From: Trichosporon coremiiforme
Lineage: Eukaryota; Basidiomycota; Tremellomycetes; Trichosporonales; Trichosporonaceae
Reading direction: 5' to 3'
NCBI GenBank assembly: GCA_039545355.1
Contig: BCJJ01000041.1
Span: forward strand, 1 to 64,000
DNA: 64,000 bases
Shown here: positions 1-11,606 of the stretch, piece after piece
Position numbering within the stretch: the stretch's first letter is position 1
How the letters are laid out: every line of letters begins with the position of its first letter
Translations under genes and position numbers: made by a program
The notes under the pieces: model-generated
Seen by the model: only the letters and a program-made list of their open reading frames with translations
Database searches by the model: none
Told to the model about the DNA's origin: nothing

Positions 1-42
1 TGGCTGTTGGCTGTTGGCTGTTGGCTGTTGGCTGTTGGCTGG
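1..42. repeat. Tandem 7-mer repeat at left edge
   Basis: The window opens with about six head-to-tail copies of the heptamer TGGCTGT. The last copy is degenerate and the array may continue leftwards outside the window. No coding role is apparent. Confidence 0.9.
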
Positions 43-1020
43 AGCGGCCAGGCCGGCCAGGCTGGGCTCTCGCGCACACTGCGGGATGAGCATTCGACTC
101 AGGAACCAGGGCCAAAAGGGTTCTGCGGCGTCGAACCGACGAGACGAGCTAGGACTGCCGCCCCGTTCCGCGAGGCATCTCACGATCAGCCCAGGGTCCA
201 CGACGGCGCCCGCAGGGTCCGGGTCGCGCGGGACACCGTCAGGTTCTCTCCAGGCCACCCTCAAAGGACGTCCCTGTGGACCTGGGCGTTGAGCTTGTTT
301 CTTCCTTCGAGCTTCGAGGCTGTTGGCCATTGCGGCCCATGAAAGTCTCGTCCCCACTTGCCCATGGAGCGTGCTGTTTTTACCCCCCGAATGCAAAACC
401 GGAATGGCTAGGGTTCGAAGACGGCTCAGGGGCACACGGCCGCCATCCCCAAGCTGCCGCCAGGGCCAGCAGGGTGTTCGACAGCGGAACGCCCGCTCGG
501 CTTGCTCCAGCTTTGCCTCATTGGGCATGGTGGTCGAACCGCGCGCGCTTGGTTCTGGACTTCGACTCTTGGGCACCTGTTTCTATCAAATGCAGGAAAG
601 CAGCCCTGCTGATTTGCACGACGTCGACGCGACGCTTCGAGCGTACGTGCATACGTGCAGACGTGCAGCCAAAGCATGCATGCGCCGAGGTACCTCCTCT
701 GGACTCAAATCTTAATTGCCTTGCACGCCGGCAGCAATGCAGCAGTGACGAGTGCCCAGGCTGCAGCACGAGCAGACCGGAGGACTCAGCCTGGAACACG
801 CGCTTGAAGCCGCCACCTCGTATTGAAAGCGAACTGAACGCCGCGAGCGCCTTCCGTTACGCATGAATGTGTGGCTTCATTTTACGTCAGGCATGCTCCC
901 TCCCCAGTCCCCCGCCGTGGATTGTTGATGCCGACAAACTAACAACTCTAATCGGAAGCGGCCAGAGCGGCCGGCACTGACTTGCATGATGCATGACTTG
1001 CTTGTCTTGTCGTCCTGTTG

Positions 1021-1047
1021 CAATTCTTGCAATTCTTGCAATTCTTT
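1021..1047. repeat. Three-copy 9-mer tandem repeat
   Basis: Three consecutive copies of CAATTCTTG, the last ending in TTT. It is a simple short repeat in the gene-poor stretch. Confidence 0.85.
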
Positions 1048-2970
1048 ACGGCCACTCTTGACCCGGCGGACCCGGTGTGCTAAAGATACACGCCCGGCAC
1101 ATCGCGCGCCGGCGGTTATGGACGCTCGACTCTTGAGGTACAGGCTGCCGTGGGCTAGTGGACGACGCTGAAGGAGGGAAGGTGGTGCCTAAGGTACAAC
1201 GGCCGGAATGGGGCATGCACATCTGGTCTCCTTGTTCTGCGGCAGCAAAATGTCGCTGTGCCGCGCTCTTGTACTCGCCAGAGAACGTCGCAGCTGTTTC
1301 GGAGCGCATGTTTGGCAGAGTGTGCAAGGTGCGCCGTTTCGCGGCCGATTGCAACACACGAAACGAGCCCGCGAGCTGCGACCTCCGACACTAAAGTGCG
1401 GCACTATGGGTACTGTGATCCGACACGAAACCCAGCCGGGCCAGCGGGGTTAGTGGGCACCCGCTGCGTCGGCGGTGGAACATGCAACTAAGTTCGTTCC
1501 AAGACGTTCAAGCCATCGGCGGGAAGCTGGGAAGAGTGCTGGGAACTGCTGGGGCTTCGGGTGGTATGAGATCGAAGGAAGGATGGCAGGAGAGGCATGA
1601 GGCAGGAGAGGGAACACCCGGAAGGAAAAGACAAAGGATCCGGGCCGGAATGACATACCTCGGACGCGCTGGGCGCGCTCACCGCGCTGGACGCGAAGTG
1701 TGAGTGTGAAATGAAGCTGACGTTCCGGCTGAAACACGCATTCGCTCTGAATGCTCAATGGCACCTGCTCCGCGACCGAAATTGCGCGGATCGCTTGTCT
1801 GGTCAATCTCCGCAGCATCACATGCTCTTGCCTCATGTTGCAGTCGTACAACTAGTGCTGCGCTGCTTCATGCTGCACACTTCCTCTCCTCCTATAAGAC
1901 TGCAGACTGCGCACCCTTTGGTACTGACTGGATGGTTGCGACCATGCTGCTTCAGTTTGTCGTAGACGGACCGGAGAAGGTTGTCTTTGGGAGAAGACGA
2001 TGTCATAAGCCTTGCCAGTGCCCGTCAGACAGACCAGGCTGACACACATTGCCATTCGAGCAGACGACGCGTCCGTCTTTCCTTCGTACCTGTTTGCTGG
2101 TGTGCTTGTCATGAGGCCCAACGCGTGCAGCTGAGGTCACGCTGTGACTGAATGTCCGATTGGAGGGGTTGGAGTTTAGGGTGCGCATGTTTCCCTCTTC
2201 TGGTTCCCGGCGGCCCGGCGAGCTTCCAGTTCAGGCTCAGGATGGATGATGACATCGACAGGACCACACGGCCTCAGCCCCGACCTCAACTCTGGCCTGA
2301 GCTGGCGGAACTGCGCGACTGGGGGTTGAGGCTCTGCCTAAACCCAGGGTTGGAGGGTGCGGGAAGGCGCTCATTGATGATGGCCCAGAGTAAGCCCGGC
2401 TAGCCCGGCACAGTGTCATAAACACTGTGACATAGAGAGAGCTAGAGCGTCTGCGTGTTCTCAAGGCTATTTTGAAGCACTCTCCGGCCCTTATTTGGCC
2501 CTTGGTCAAAGGGACCAGCGTCCCGACGGCTGAAGTCAGCAACGGTTACAGGCGGCCAGTTGCGAGATCTGATGTTCGGGGACTTTGTTCATCGGGACAA
2601 ACATCATGGACGTAAGCATGCTCGTAAGCAGGAGTCCGGTCGGGTCCAGGACTTCGCGGGATGCTCGCAGAGCTCTAAGCTGATCCGTTTGGGTGCACGG
2701 CGAAGGCTAAGGACGTCCACGACAGCTTGGCCAGGCCGGGCGAAAATGCGGCCCGTGGAGCAGGACTTCACGTAACAAGCGTCCCGCTGGAGTAGGACCA
2801 TTCACTTCTCGCAGCATTATGCATAGCGAGCAGCCGAGCATCTAGATCTCTGGACTATGGGAACGAGCACTGCATGCATTCATTCGAAGTCTTCTGGGCG
2901 GGCCTGGGCCGCTGTCTGCTTTGATCGTGCGGGGACAGTGCGGTGCTGGGTCCGTGGATCTATAGCTCAA

Positions 2971-2988
2971 CCAGCATGAGAATGCTGG
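2971..2988. repeat. Perfect 7-bp hairpin with GAGA loop
   Basis: CCAGCAT and ATGCTGG flank the tetraloop GAGA. The preceding TATAGCTCAACC superficially resembles a tRNA D-arm, but no acceptor stem, anticodon arm or T-arm (GGTTCRANNCC) follows, so I do not call a tRNA. Confidence 0.5.
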
Positions 2989-5652
2989 AGGCTGCGGCTG
3001 GCTGGAAAGAGGTACACTAGGTGAGGGCGGGCATCACACCGAACACCTTGGACTGCACATATCAGCACTGCAGCCAAGAGGGCATAAGCTCAGAGCAAGC
3101 TCTGTGCGGCGGACGTTAACCTTGACAATTTCCGTTGGACATCCCCAACAGCCCAGAGGAGAGCAGGGCAGGGTGGCAGTACGCACGCAGAAACGTGGTG
3201 AGCTTGAGCCAGCTCGGCCACACAGGGGGGTGCGTGAGGTGAAGGCACCCGGGTTGTGGGTTATTACAGTTTTGCACTGACCTAACAGGCAACTATAAGC
3301 CCGGCGAGCGGTGGCAGAGCTTGAGCATTAGCCCGTGCCTCGCTGGACCTTGCTGAGCTTCGTGCTTGAGCTTCTGTCACTCTCGGCCGCGTGACCGGTA
3401 AGGCTGTGCATTCTTTCCTCCTCGCTGTCTCTTTGATCCGCTGGGAGGGAGGCATTCTGAAGCACGGAGGGGTACTTGTCGAATGGTTGAGGAGACGATT
3501 CCAGCGACACCATCGGACAGACTTGAAGCCACCACTGATGTGCTCTGATGAAACGGTGCATCGCCCTGTCATCCATCTCGCTGGTCAATGACAGGAACGC
3601 ATCGTACGCACGTCTGGACGCACGTACCTGCCTGAATGCGTACTTTGATGCTTGACGCTTGTCGCTCCACAGAGCGTAGATCTGATGCTGGGAGTGATGA
3701 GCTTGGAGCACCACTGGGAGTAACGCTGCTCCATCTTGCAGGGGCGTTCCAGAAACGCACAGAGAGGGAGCTGTGGAGCTGGACCCGTTCCAGGCTCTGG
3801 CTTTAATATCCCATATGCTCGCTGGTATCCGAATGCATACTTGCAAGGCGTTACGACTCAGTATGTCGTACCTTGCATGACAGATTAGTCGGTGGCACTT
3901 CTAAGTGGCACTTGTGGAGGCTGGTACCAGCGTACCCGCAGTCGTTGCCGATCCTTGGTCTACCGCTATTGCGCAACCCCTCAGCACCACAAGTCTGTAC
4001 CAGAAGCATGACTAAGAAGCCTGCGATGATGATGGATTGCGGAGTGGAGTTCAGGGTGGCGCAGGCCGTGTGCACGAGCGTTTCGCATTCCCTACGTGCT
4101 TAGCACCTCGAATCCTGGACGCGGTCGGATTCCGGGACAGTTTTGCTACCCAACGCCCAAGATTTCAAAATGCGATTCCCTATGCAGGCTAGGTACGTTC
4201 GGCTGGTTCGGTAGGTTCGCCACTCTTCGCCGACCTCCGAGGGAGTGTAGGTGCCGGAAATGGCCCTCAGGACCCCGACGACTCGAGAGACCTCGCTGTG
4301 AAGGAGATGTGAGACACAGGCAGCTGGGGGACGACCTCGTTCACCTCAACCTCCTCCCTCCTCAGTCTTAGCCCCACCTGTGAAGGCAGCCCCTGTCCTC
4401 GCTGCGAATAACGCTCAGCTCATTCCTGCATCCTCTCCATGCGGTGCCAGAGGCGACCGTACGGTTTACCGCATGCTCCCCAATTTGACTGTGCCAACCG
4501 AGGAGAGGTAGATAGCATCCTCTCGCCGATATGATAGCTTAACCGCTCAAGGTTTTGGTTAGTATGGGAAGAGGGAAGGCCGTCCTGAGGGCCCTCCTCT
4601 TGCCGCATTGGTGCTGAACCATCCATGAGGCATTGTGGAGTTCGATCTTCCGACATGTCTCCTTGAGCTCTTGTCACAGGGGTGGTCCCTTCCCTTCTAG
4701 GCTACATGGGCGTTCTTTCCTGTTCTTTCCTGTGCTCCTCTTCACATTCCGAGGCGGAGTGGGTGCCACTCCAACGCTCAGCGCAGCAATGACGAGGGCT
4801 CACTTCGCATTTGAAACTCCTCTGCATGTTCTGGACCGGGGCGCCGGCGACTAGGGCGACCATGCGTAACGAGGACAAGGGCGATATAATGTCGAGGGCA
4901 GTCAACTAGCAAGACAAGGGCGTGCAATTACGCAGAGGGCGAGAGCTTCAGTGGCTTACGAACAGGTGATGGCTGACATACACCGTCTCGTCCTTCGTGT
5001 AGAGAGTGCTGATTCCCGTCAAACTAGCGTCTCATTCCGGCTTTTGTAATGCAGGAGACTCGAGTTTCACACACTAAGGACGGCAGAACTAAGGGCTGCA
5101 GACATCCAATGGTCTGGAGGCGTTTCAAGCCCGACAGAAAGAAGCAGACAAAATACGCCACCTGATGGGACACGGTGGCACAGCCTTAGTCAACCAGCAC
5201 TGCCCTTCGTTATCACCTCCCAACGGTTCGGTAACAGGGTAAAATGCACAGCAGAATGTAATGTGAACAGCCTCTGCAGCAGGGAAGACGTCGCGCCTGC
5301 GATTGTAAAGGAGGGTGTGGAAATTCTACCGGTGTTACTGGCGAGCCAATGTGCTCAGCGCACAAATGAGATCAGACAGACAGGACGTTGCTGGGAGACG
5401 AGCATGCGCATGCTGGTCACACGCAGAAGCACCTGGCCAACGCCACAGTCACGACTGCAGCCCTGGCCGTCCCTCACGAGAAGGCGAGAAGATCCCCAGT
5501 GCGAACCGGTAACGTGGCTGAAGAGGCGTTTCAGCGTTTCGAGGTTCGACCCTTGTTCTTCGTCTTGGCACACTCCTGCCCTTACAACAATCTCGCCACC
5601 CTCCTCTCACATCCTCCATCTATCAATACATCAGGTCTAGGTTACATCTATG

Positions 5653-6537
5653 CTACGAGTTCATCTTTGACCTCCATGCCGTCCGCACGTCGTCGTCGAC
5701 CTTGCTCTTCGTGCCGCGCACATTGCCTAGGTGCGGCGTTTCGTTCCAGCTCAGGATTTCGCCCTTGTACCGCCCTTCCCCATCGTAGTCGATCCGGATG
5801 CGCATGATGCACGTGTTTGCGCATCCCGTGCTCTGCTTCGCGTTCTTGCTCTTGAAGCCAAACTGCGTGATCAACACAGCATAGAGCGCAGAAATGTAGG
5901 CCCCGTGCGAGATGATGAGAATACGCTCCTCTTCCGGCTCCGGAGTGGATTCGAGTTCAGTAGTGGCGGCGGGCTCCGGTGGCTCGTATTTCGGTGCGTG
6001 CTGAGACAGGAAACCCTTCACCCATACAGCGACACGGGCGCGGAAACTGGGGTCAGCCAGGAGGTAGGAGAGCTCCAGCTATAAAATAACGACTCACTCT
6101 TCTCTTGTCTCGCAGTCGTCGGGCAGGTCGGCTCCGGCCATCCAGACGTTACCCTCCAGGCTCCCAAGCGCACGCTCACGCAGTCCCGGGTCTTTCGTCA
6201 GTTCCAGACCGGGGTGCTCACGCAAGCAGATGTCCGCCGTCTGTCGTTAGCGCTCCGAGCTCTTGCCACCCGAGCTGTCCAACGCTCTAATGACCTTGCG
6301 GCACTCACCTCAGTGGCTCGGCTCAGATGCGAGCTATACGCCTCCTTGAACGGTATCGGAGCGAGATACTCGGCCAGCGCGCGCGACTCGGTGCGGCCCT
6401 GGTCGTTCAGAGGAATGTCCAGGTTGCCCTGTATACGGCCCTCAAGGTTGCTGCTGTAAGCTCAGCACGGCGCAGCTAGCTCACTAGTCCGTCTGGCCAT
6501 GGCGGCACACGTATATCAGAAGTGACTTGGCCGGCAT
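5653..6537 (-). CDS. Histidine-phosphatase (phosphoglycerate-mutase-like) family protein
   Basis: The spliced protein starts MPAKSLLIYVCRHGQTD. After a short intron it continues with the family pattern YSNLEGRIQGNLDIPLND, which places the catalytic RHG histidine near residue 13. A later exon carries the second catalytic histidine in ISHGAYIS. At least three introns fit the frame: after the QTD codon, after the SRATE segment, and after CETRE, where a stop in the unspliced frame is removed by an intron ending CTGACCCCAG. Family members remove phosphate from sugar phosphates such as fructose-2,6-bisphosphate, or from other small substrates; the substrate cannot be read here. About 240 residues, normal for the family. 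It is divergent to the adenosine kinase, with 394 bp between start codons. Confidence 0.85.
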
Positions 6538-6931
6538 GTCTTCCCTCTTGACCTTGTCCTTCTCGTCGTCGTCGCGAAGCTCGGTAGAGCACATTGATTG
6601 CGGCAAAGGAGCAATGTCGAACTCGGACAATAGCAACGATCGAAGATACCGAGTCAGTTTTGGGGCTCCACACTTATGTCTCAAGAAGTGACACCCCAGA
6701 AGCCACGTGAAGAAGCTGGAGAAAAACTGGCAAAACGTAATGGATATATTCCTGCGCCAGCCTGGCGGAGCACTGTGCGCACAGAGCGCCAAGCCGCCGC
6801 AAGGCAGCTGCGCCAGAAAGGTCCGTACCGTACCGTAGCGTGGCATGATGCCAGACGTACGGCGTGCCATAGATAATGCACGTTTCGCCAGGAAGTTGGC
6901 TTTCCAGACTTTCCGTCAACAATCATCAAAA
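6538..6931. promoter_or_regulatory. Divergent promoter region, phosphatase / adenosine kinase
   Basis: 394 bp between two divergently read start codons, so both promoters and 5' leaders must lie here. I see no specific operator. Confidence 0.5.
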
Positions 6932-8319
6932 ATGGCTTCTCCCTCCGTCGTCTGCATTGGCAACCCCCTCGTGAGTATAGCCTTCGGGACTGCGTCCTGT
7001 TGTGCTCGGAGATGCTCCCATTGCATGCTCGCTGCTGCAAGTCGAACGTTTCGGCAACTATGACACGATGAAAAATCAGCCCGATGGCTCGATCGATCGG
7101 ACATGTTCTTCCTCGCTTTCATAACGTCACCCCATGCAGTGGAGCAGACGCTTCCTCCCCTCTTGCTACCTTCACGCGGTGAACGAGCTAACGCCCAGCT
7201 CGACATCCAGGTCTCTGCTAAGCAGGGCCCTGCCTACCTCGAGAAGTACGGCCTCAAGTCCAACGATGCCATCCTCGCCGAGGACAAGCACATGCCCATC
7301 TACGAGGACATCGTCGCCAACGCTGACGTGACCTACGTCGCCGGTGGTGCCGCCCAGAACGCTGCCCGTGGTGCTTCTGTGAGTCTTCCTTCTGTGCCCA
7401 GTCGCAGTAACGTTGCGAAGGGGGCGCTGTAGTAGCATTTCCCGATTGCAAGAACTGACCCGCACAGTACGTCCTCCCCCCCAAGTCGGTTGCCTACATT
7501 GGATCCGTTGGTGACGACGACCTGACCCAGACCCTCTCCAAGGTCAACGAGACTGAGGGTGTCATCTCGGCCTACCAGATCCAGCCCGCCCCGGCCAAGA
7601 CTGGTGCCTGCGCCGTCATCCTCTCCAACCACGACCGTTCGCTCGTCACCACCCTCCGTGCCGCCGAGATGTTCACCCCCGACCACCTCAAGAAGCCCGA
7701 GGTCGCTGCCCTCATTGACGGCGCCCAGTACTTCTACATTGGTGGCTTCTTCCTCACCCACGGTGTCGAGTCCGCCCTTGAGATTGCCAAGGCTGCCTCG
7801 TCCAACGGCAAGACTGTCGTCCTCAACCTCTCTGCCCCCTTCATCCCCCAGTTCTTCAAGGTCCAGCTTGAGCAGCTCCTCCCCTACGTCGACATCCTGA
7901 TCGGCAACGAGTCCGAGGCTGCCGCCTACGCCGAGGCTGCTGGCCTTGGCGATGCTCAGCTCCCCCAGATCGCCTCTGCCCTCGCTGCCGCCCCCAAGTC
8001 CAACCCCTCGCGCCCCCGCATCGTCATCATCACTCAGGGTGCCGACTCTACCCTCGTTGCCTCGTCGCAGCCCTCTGCTTCGCCCGTCAACCTCTCGCCC
8101 GAGGAGGAGAACCCCAAGGTCTTCCCCGTCCCCAAGCTCGCCGACGACAAGATTGTCGACACGAACGGTGCCGGTGACATGTTCGCCGGTGGCTTCCTTG
8201 GCGCTATCGCCCAGGGCAAGAACCTCAACGAGGCCATCGAGGTTGGCCACAAGCTCGGCCAGATGTGCGTCGGCCAGATCGGCCCCAAGCTCGAGTTCCC
8301 CAAGGTCAACGTCCTCTAA
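6932..8319 (+). CDS. ADO1: Adenosine kinase
   Basis: Phosphorylates adenosine to AMP, which also removes the adenosine released by the methyl cycle. Three exons (6932-6970, 7199-7378, 7468-8319) join in frame to 356 residues, close to the usual 345. The splice joins GNPL to LDIQVSAKQG, the normal adenosine-kinase N-terminus. Later come KYGLKSNDAILAEDKH and the substrate-binding GGAAQNAARGAS. The C-terminal PfkB signature DTNGAGDMFAGGF near residues 302-314 supplies the catalytic Asp and the anion hole. Codons are strongly biased to C in the third position, suggesting high expression. The first intron (228 nt) is long for this window. Identification is firm. Confidence 0.96.
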
Positions 8320-8500
8320 GTCGACCCACGACCAACTCGCAAACCTATAAAATTCCGGCCTCAACGGCTAGTTATATCATACTCTATCACGAGACCTGTA
8401 TTTATACCCCATTAAATATAGCATGCATCATTTCAACAGTGGCTAAGAGCTCAAATACAAATACAAATTTCAGAATGGGCGTCTCTACGGTTCTTGTAGT

Positions 8501-9835
8501 CTAGTTGTGGTCGTTGGTTGGTGTCTCGGGGGTCAGGAGGAAGTGGGAGGTGTCTGGCGTGGTGGGGGCGGGCGTGTGCAGTCCATTGCTGCCTGTTGTG
8601 TGTGTTTCCAGCGTGTGTGGTCGAGATGTAGGCATGCCGGGCGTGAGCGGCGTATCCGGAGGTGGCTCGACAATGCCTCGTCGTGCGAGATCGGCGCGCA
8701 TGCCCAGAATGACGCTCTTCCGAACAGTCACCATTGAATTTTGGAGATACCAAAAGCTGGCGAGCGTGAAGAGGACGCCGGTACAGACGACGGCGCGGGA
8801 GAGGATCTGGCTCGTATCTGTCTGGTCGCCGTTGATGAGCAGGACGCCCAGGTACACGGCGACAAACTGCTTGGGCAACGAGAGGATGATGGCGAGGAGG
8901 AATTTGGCGGGCTGGACGTAAGCTTACTGTGCAGGAAGCCTCCCAGCTGAAGATAGGGGAAGACAGGGGTGCGAGACACTCACTGGAAACCCGCACACAG
9001 CAAACAGAACCGTAGTCGCATGCGTCGGCAGCGCCGACATTCGAATGACCCAAGCTGGAAACAGGCCACCGTCATCAATGACCCGTCGAAGACAGGCATA
9101 ATTGAGCGATTTGCGCGAGAACTTCTCAGCCCGGGCGGAGCAGCATGTGCTCCAGACACTAATTGTCAGCTATCTCTGCACTCATGCTAGCTACACCCTA
9201 CGCACGTGAAGTTGGCCATCTCGCCAAGAACAGTCCCGACGGCGACGATGGGGTATCCCCACTTGCCCCAGACTACGCCGCACGCGACCATGAGCAGCTC
9301 GCTCCCCATCAATGGGGGGAAGTTGAGCACGACCAGTCCCAGAATAGCCAGAACCCAGCCATACTTGACTTTGCGGAGTTGCTCGACGACGGGCGTAAGG
9401 TGTTTGATAATCTGCCGTTAGCTCTTCCCCACTCCACTCAGCTTCAAGTGCCGGGGCTGCGTTGATCGTCGGGGAACCAAACAGCTTCAAACAGCTCCAA
9501 TCCGCCAGCCAACTCACTTCTCGATGGTATATGCTCAGCGTAGCGAGGACGCCCATCGCAACAAGCAACAGGACATACCACGGCACCCACTTCCAGCGGA
9601 TCCAGAAACGCCAGCTCTTCGCCTTCTTCCATGTCACCAGGCCGCGGTGGTACTCCTCCCTCTCGGCTTGTGTGAGCTCCGAGTCGGCGATCGCAGCCTC
9701 GTCCGTCGAGAACAGGGATGAGTCGGGCGTCGGCGGCCACCCTCCAAAGGTGCCGTAGCCCGTTCCGCTGGAGCAGGGTAGGCCCGCGTCTCGTTCCCGC
9801 TCCGGCGTCCGCGTCCCTTTCTTGTGTATCGTCAT
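8501..9835 (-). CDS. TVP38: Tvp38/TMEM64-family Golgi membrane protein
   Basis: Multi-pass membrane protein of the SNARE-associated (VTT/DedA-like) Tvp38 family, Golgi-resident in yeast. The start at 9835 gives a hydrophilic N-terminal tail, then a membrane segment (WVPWYVLLLVAMGVLATLSI). Splicing out a 100-odd-nt intron after HRE adds IIKHLTPVVEQLRKVKYGWV and the hydrophobic core with the family motif NFPPLMGSELLMVACGVVWG. Two more introns lead to ARAEKFSRKSLNYACLRR and the conserved SLPKQFVAVYLG. The tail is Thr/Pro-rich, cytosolic-looking and of low complexity. About 390 residues. The next gene leftwards, adenosine kinase, converges with it; the 3' ends are about 180 bp apart. Confidence 0.88.
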
Positions 9836-10339
9836 TGCCGTGAGGGGCTGGTGTCGCCGCCGCCGCGCGCGGGTCGATCGAGAGTAAGAGGGTAAGAGAG
9901 TGGAGGAGGGTGGGAAGTGGGCGGGGGTGGATTCCAAGTGACGACCGGAGACAAATGACGGCGGGGCGTAGCGCGTAGCGAGCTAGTGGCGAACAAACAA
10001 ACCAGTGGGACAGATGAGAGATAAAGCGATTACGAGTCCGGAAGGAACGTGGTTTATGTGTACGTGTGTGTGTGTGTGTGTGCAAGAATGTATAGTGTCA
10101 GCCGTTCAGCGTTCAGCCGTTCGGTCCAGATCGCTGACCTGGCCCAGGGCGTCAAAACAAATGACGTTGTGCGCCGTCTCGCGTACAAGAGATGTTCCGC
10201 ACACTAGGGGGCTATTTCCGTCTCCCACGGCTACGTCCGCCCAACGAGAGATGTCGCATTTGCGTGCTTCCCTATGTGTGGTGTGCTTCTTTCATGAATT
10301 ATGTACATCGATGCCCGACTACAATACTACTGAGCGCCT
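9836..10339. other. Intergenic, TVP38 promoter and 3' end of thioredoxin-PITH gene
   Basis: About 500 bp without a gene. It contains a 19-nt GT dinucleotide run at 10064-10082 and a nearby direct repeat of CAGCCGTTC around 10099-10125. The part next to 9836 must contain the TVP38 promoter. Confidence 0.5.
10064..10082. repeat. GT microsatellite
   Basis: An uninterrupted alternation of G and T over 19 nt, downstream of the thioredoxin-PITH gene. Confidence 0.9.
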
Positions 10340-11224
10340 TTACTTCGCGTTCACAGGGACGCCGAACAGGTCGAGCGAGTCGATGCGCGTCGTCTCGTCG
10401 CCGCCCTGGTTGTCCTCGATGAAGATGACGAGACTCCGGACGTTCTGGAACTTGACGTACTTGAGCTCGACGCGCTCTCCCTTGGTCTCCTCGGGCTTGA
10501 GCTCGAGGACCTGCGTCGGCTCGGCGGAGCCGACATCGTTGAAGTCCATGTTGTCACGGTTCGCGAACAGCTTGACCGTCTTGGGCGCCTGCTCTGGGGA
10601 AATGGCAGCGAAGAAGCTGATGTGCTTAATCTTGACCGCCTCGTTGAAGCGCATGCTGATCAGGAGTTCCGGGTCCGTGTCGGACTCGAGGTACGAGCGA
10701 CCCTTGGGTCCGGCGTCGGGGCCGACAATGCTCGAGAGGGGGTGCGCGGATGCCTCGCCGAGGCAGTTCAGGCCAGTGCTGCTGACCTCGGACAGGAGCG
10801 AGCCCTCAACGGGGCCCTTGTCGACATACGCCGGCTTGGGGGGCTTGACCGGTCCAGCGAGGCGCTGAACGTTCTGCTGCAGCGCCTGAGGGTTCGCACC
10901 ACGGATCTCCTCGACAACGCGGCCGCCCTTGATGAACTTGAACGTCGGCATGGCGCTGACCTGGTACCGCCGCGCGAGGTCCTGCTGCTGGTCCACATCA
11001 ACCTTGCAAAACTTGACCTGCGGGTACTTGTTCGCGAGCTGCTGATACACCGGTGCGATGGCGTGGCATGGTCCACACCACGTAGCGTGGAAGTCAAGGA
11101 CGAGGAGCTCGTCGGGCGCCAGCGACTTCTGGATCTGGTCAAACTCTGCTGTTAGCTACTTCTGCGTGCCCACATAGCTAGACTCACGGGCAGTGGACTG
11201 AATCTCTGTAACGTTGGGAGCCAT
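10340..11224 (-). CDS. TXL1: Thioredoxin domain plus PITH domain protein (TXNL1/Txl1 type)
   Basis: Two-domain cytosolic thioredoxin-like protein; family members associate with the proteasome. Exon 1 is only 37 nt (MAPNVTEIQSTA plus one base). After an intron the reading continues EFDQIQKSLAPDELLVLDFH. The active site is WCGPC near residue 35. The thioredoxin fold continues with VDVDQQQDLARRYQVSAMPT, which has the cis-proline. The C-terminal PITH domain includes HPLSSIVGPDAG, SDTDPELLISMRFNEAVKIK and the closing VIFIEDNQGGDETTRI segment. About 281 residues, matching the family. The upstream gene at 11607 points away, leaving a 380-bp divergent promoter. Confidence 0.95.
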
Positions 11225-11606
11225 TTTGAAGGTTCTGAAGAGGCAATGTGCGTTGTTGAAAGCGGTTCGATCGAGGCACTTTTATCAACATCGATGCCTT
11301 CCTCGCCGCTAACCGTCTCGGTCAGCACCAAACACGCTCGGTTACGTCACCAAAACCCCTCTTTCTAATCATTCACCGTGGTTTCCTAATCGCTCAGTGG
11401 TAATTGACAATTAGAACTTTCTAGGCACTCGGCTGTCGACATGCATTTGCCCCGTGGCCGATAAGGGGATCTGCTTCCGCTCGCCCTCGCCGGAGACGCG
11501 TTGCTCTCCGCGTTACGCCGATCCCCGCATTGTACGGAAGTCAAGCTAGCAACTAACCCTCCTTTGCTGCATCACTCGATCACGACCCTCCGCTACAACA
11601 GCCGCC
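11225..11606. promoter_or_regulatory. Divergent promoter between the thioredoxin-PITH gene and the 11607 gene
   Basis: About 380 bp between two outward-facing start codons, relatively AT-rich near 11340-11420. No specific motif recognised apart from one CCGATAAG at about 11457. Confidence 0.45.

Larger units (their letters stand above)
43..5652. other. Gene-poor stretch of about 5.6 kb
   Basis: No reading frame here shows a recognisable family motif, and none can be joined into a longer one through the GTGAGT-CTRAC-NAG intron signals that are obvious elsewhere. Open frames are short, occur on both strands and are rich in Cys, Arg, Trp and Ser, as expected of non-coding GC-rich DNA. The stretch holds a 9-bp repeat near 1021 and a short hairpin near 2971. 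Gene spacing elsewhere in the window is about 2-2.5 kb, so this gap stands out. It could be a long non-coding, subtelomeric-like or decayed-element region; the sequence does not say which. Confidence 0.5.

Noticed and set aside
2955..2995. tRNA-like string TATAGCTCAACC followed by a hairpin
   Set aside because: No acceptor stem, no seven-base anticodon loop and no T-arm; only a simple hairpin.
3328..3846. 172-codon minus-strand frame in the gene-poor left end, with a fairly protein-like middle (ALWSDKRQASKYAFRQVRAS)
   Set aside because: No ATG until the middle of the frame, no splice-linked partner exon and no recognisable motif. It could be a remnant, but support is too weak for a gene call.
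7333..8364. 343-codon frame antisense to adenosine kinase
   Set aside because: Its Gly/Val/Asp-rich composition is the shadow of C-ending codons in the firmly identified adenosine kinase.
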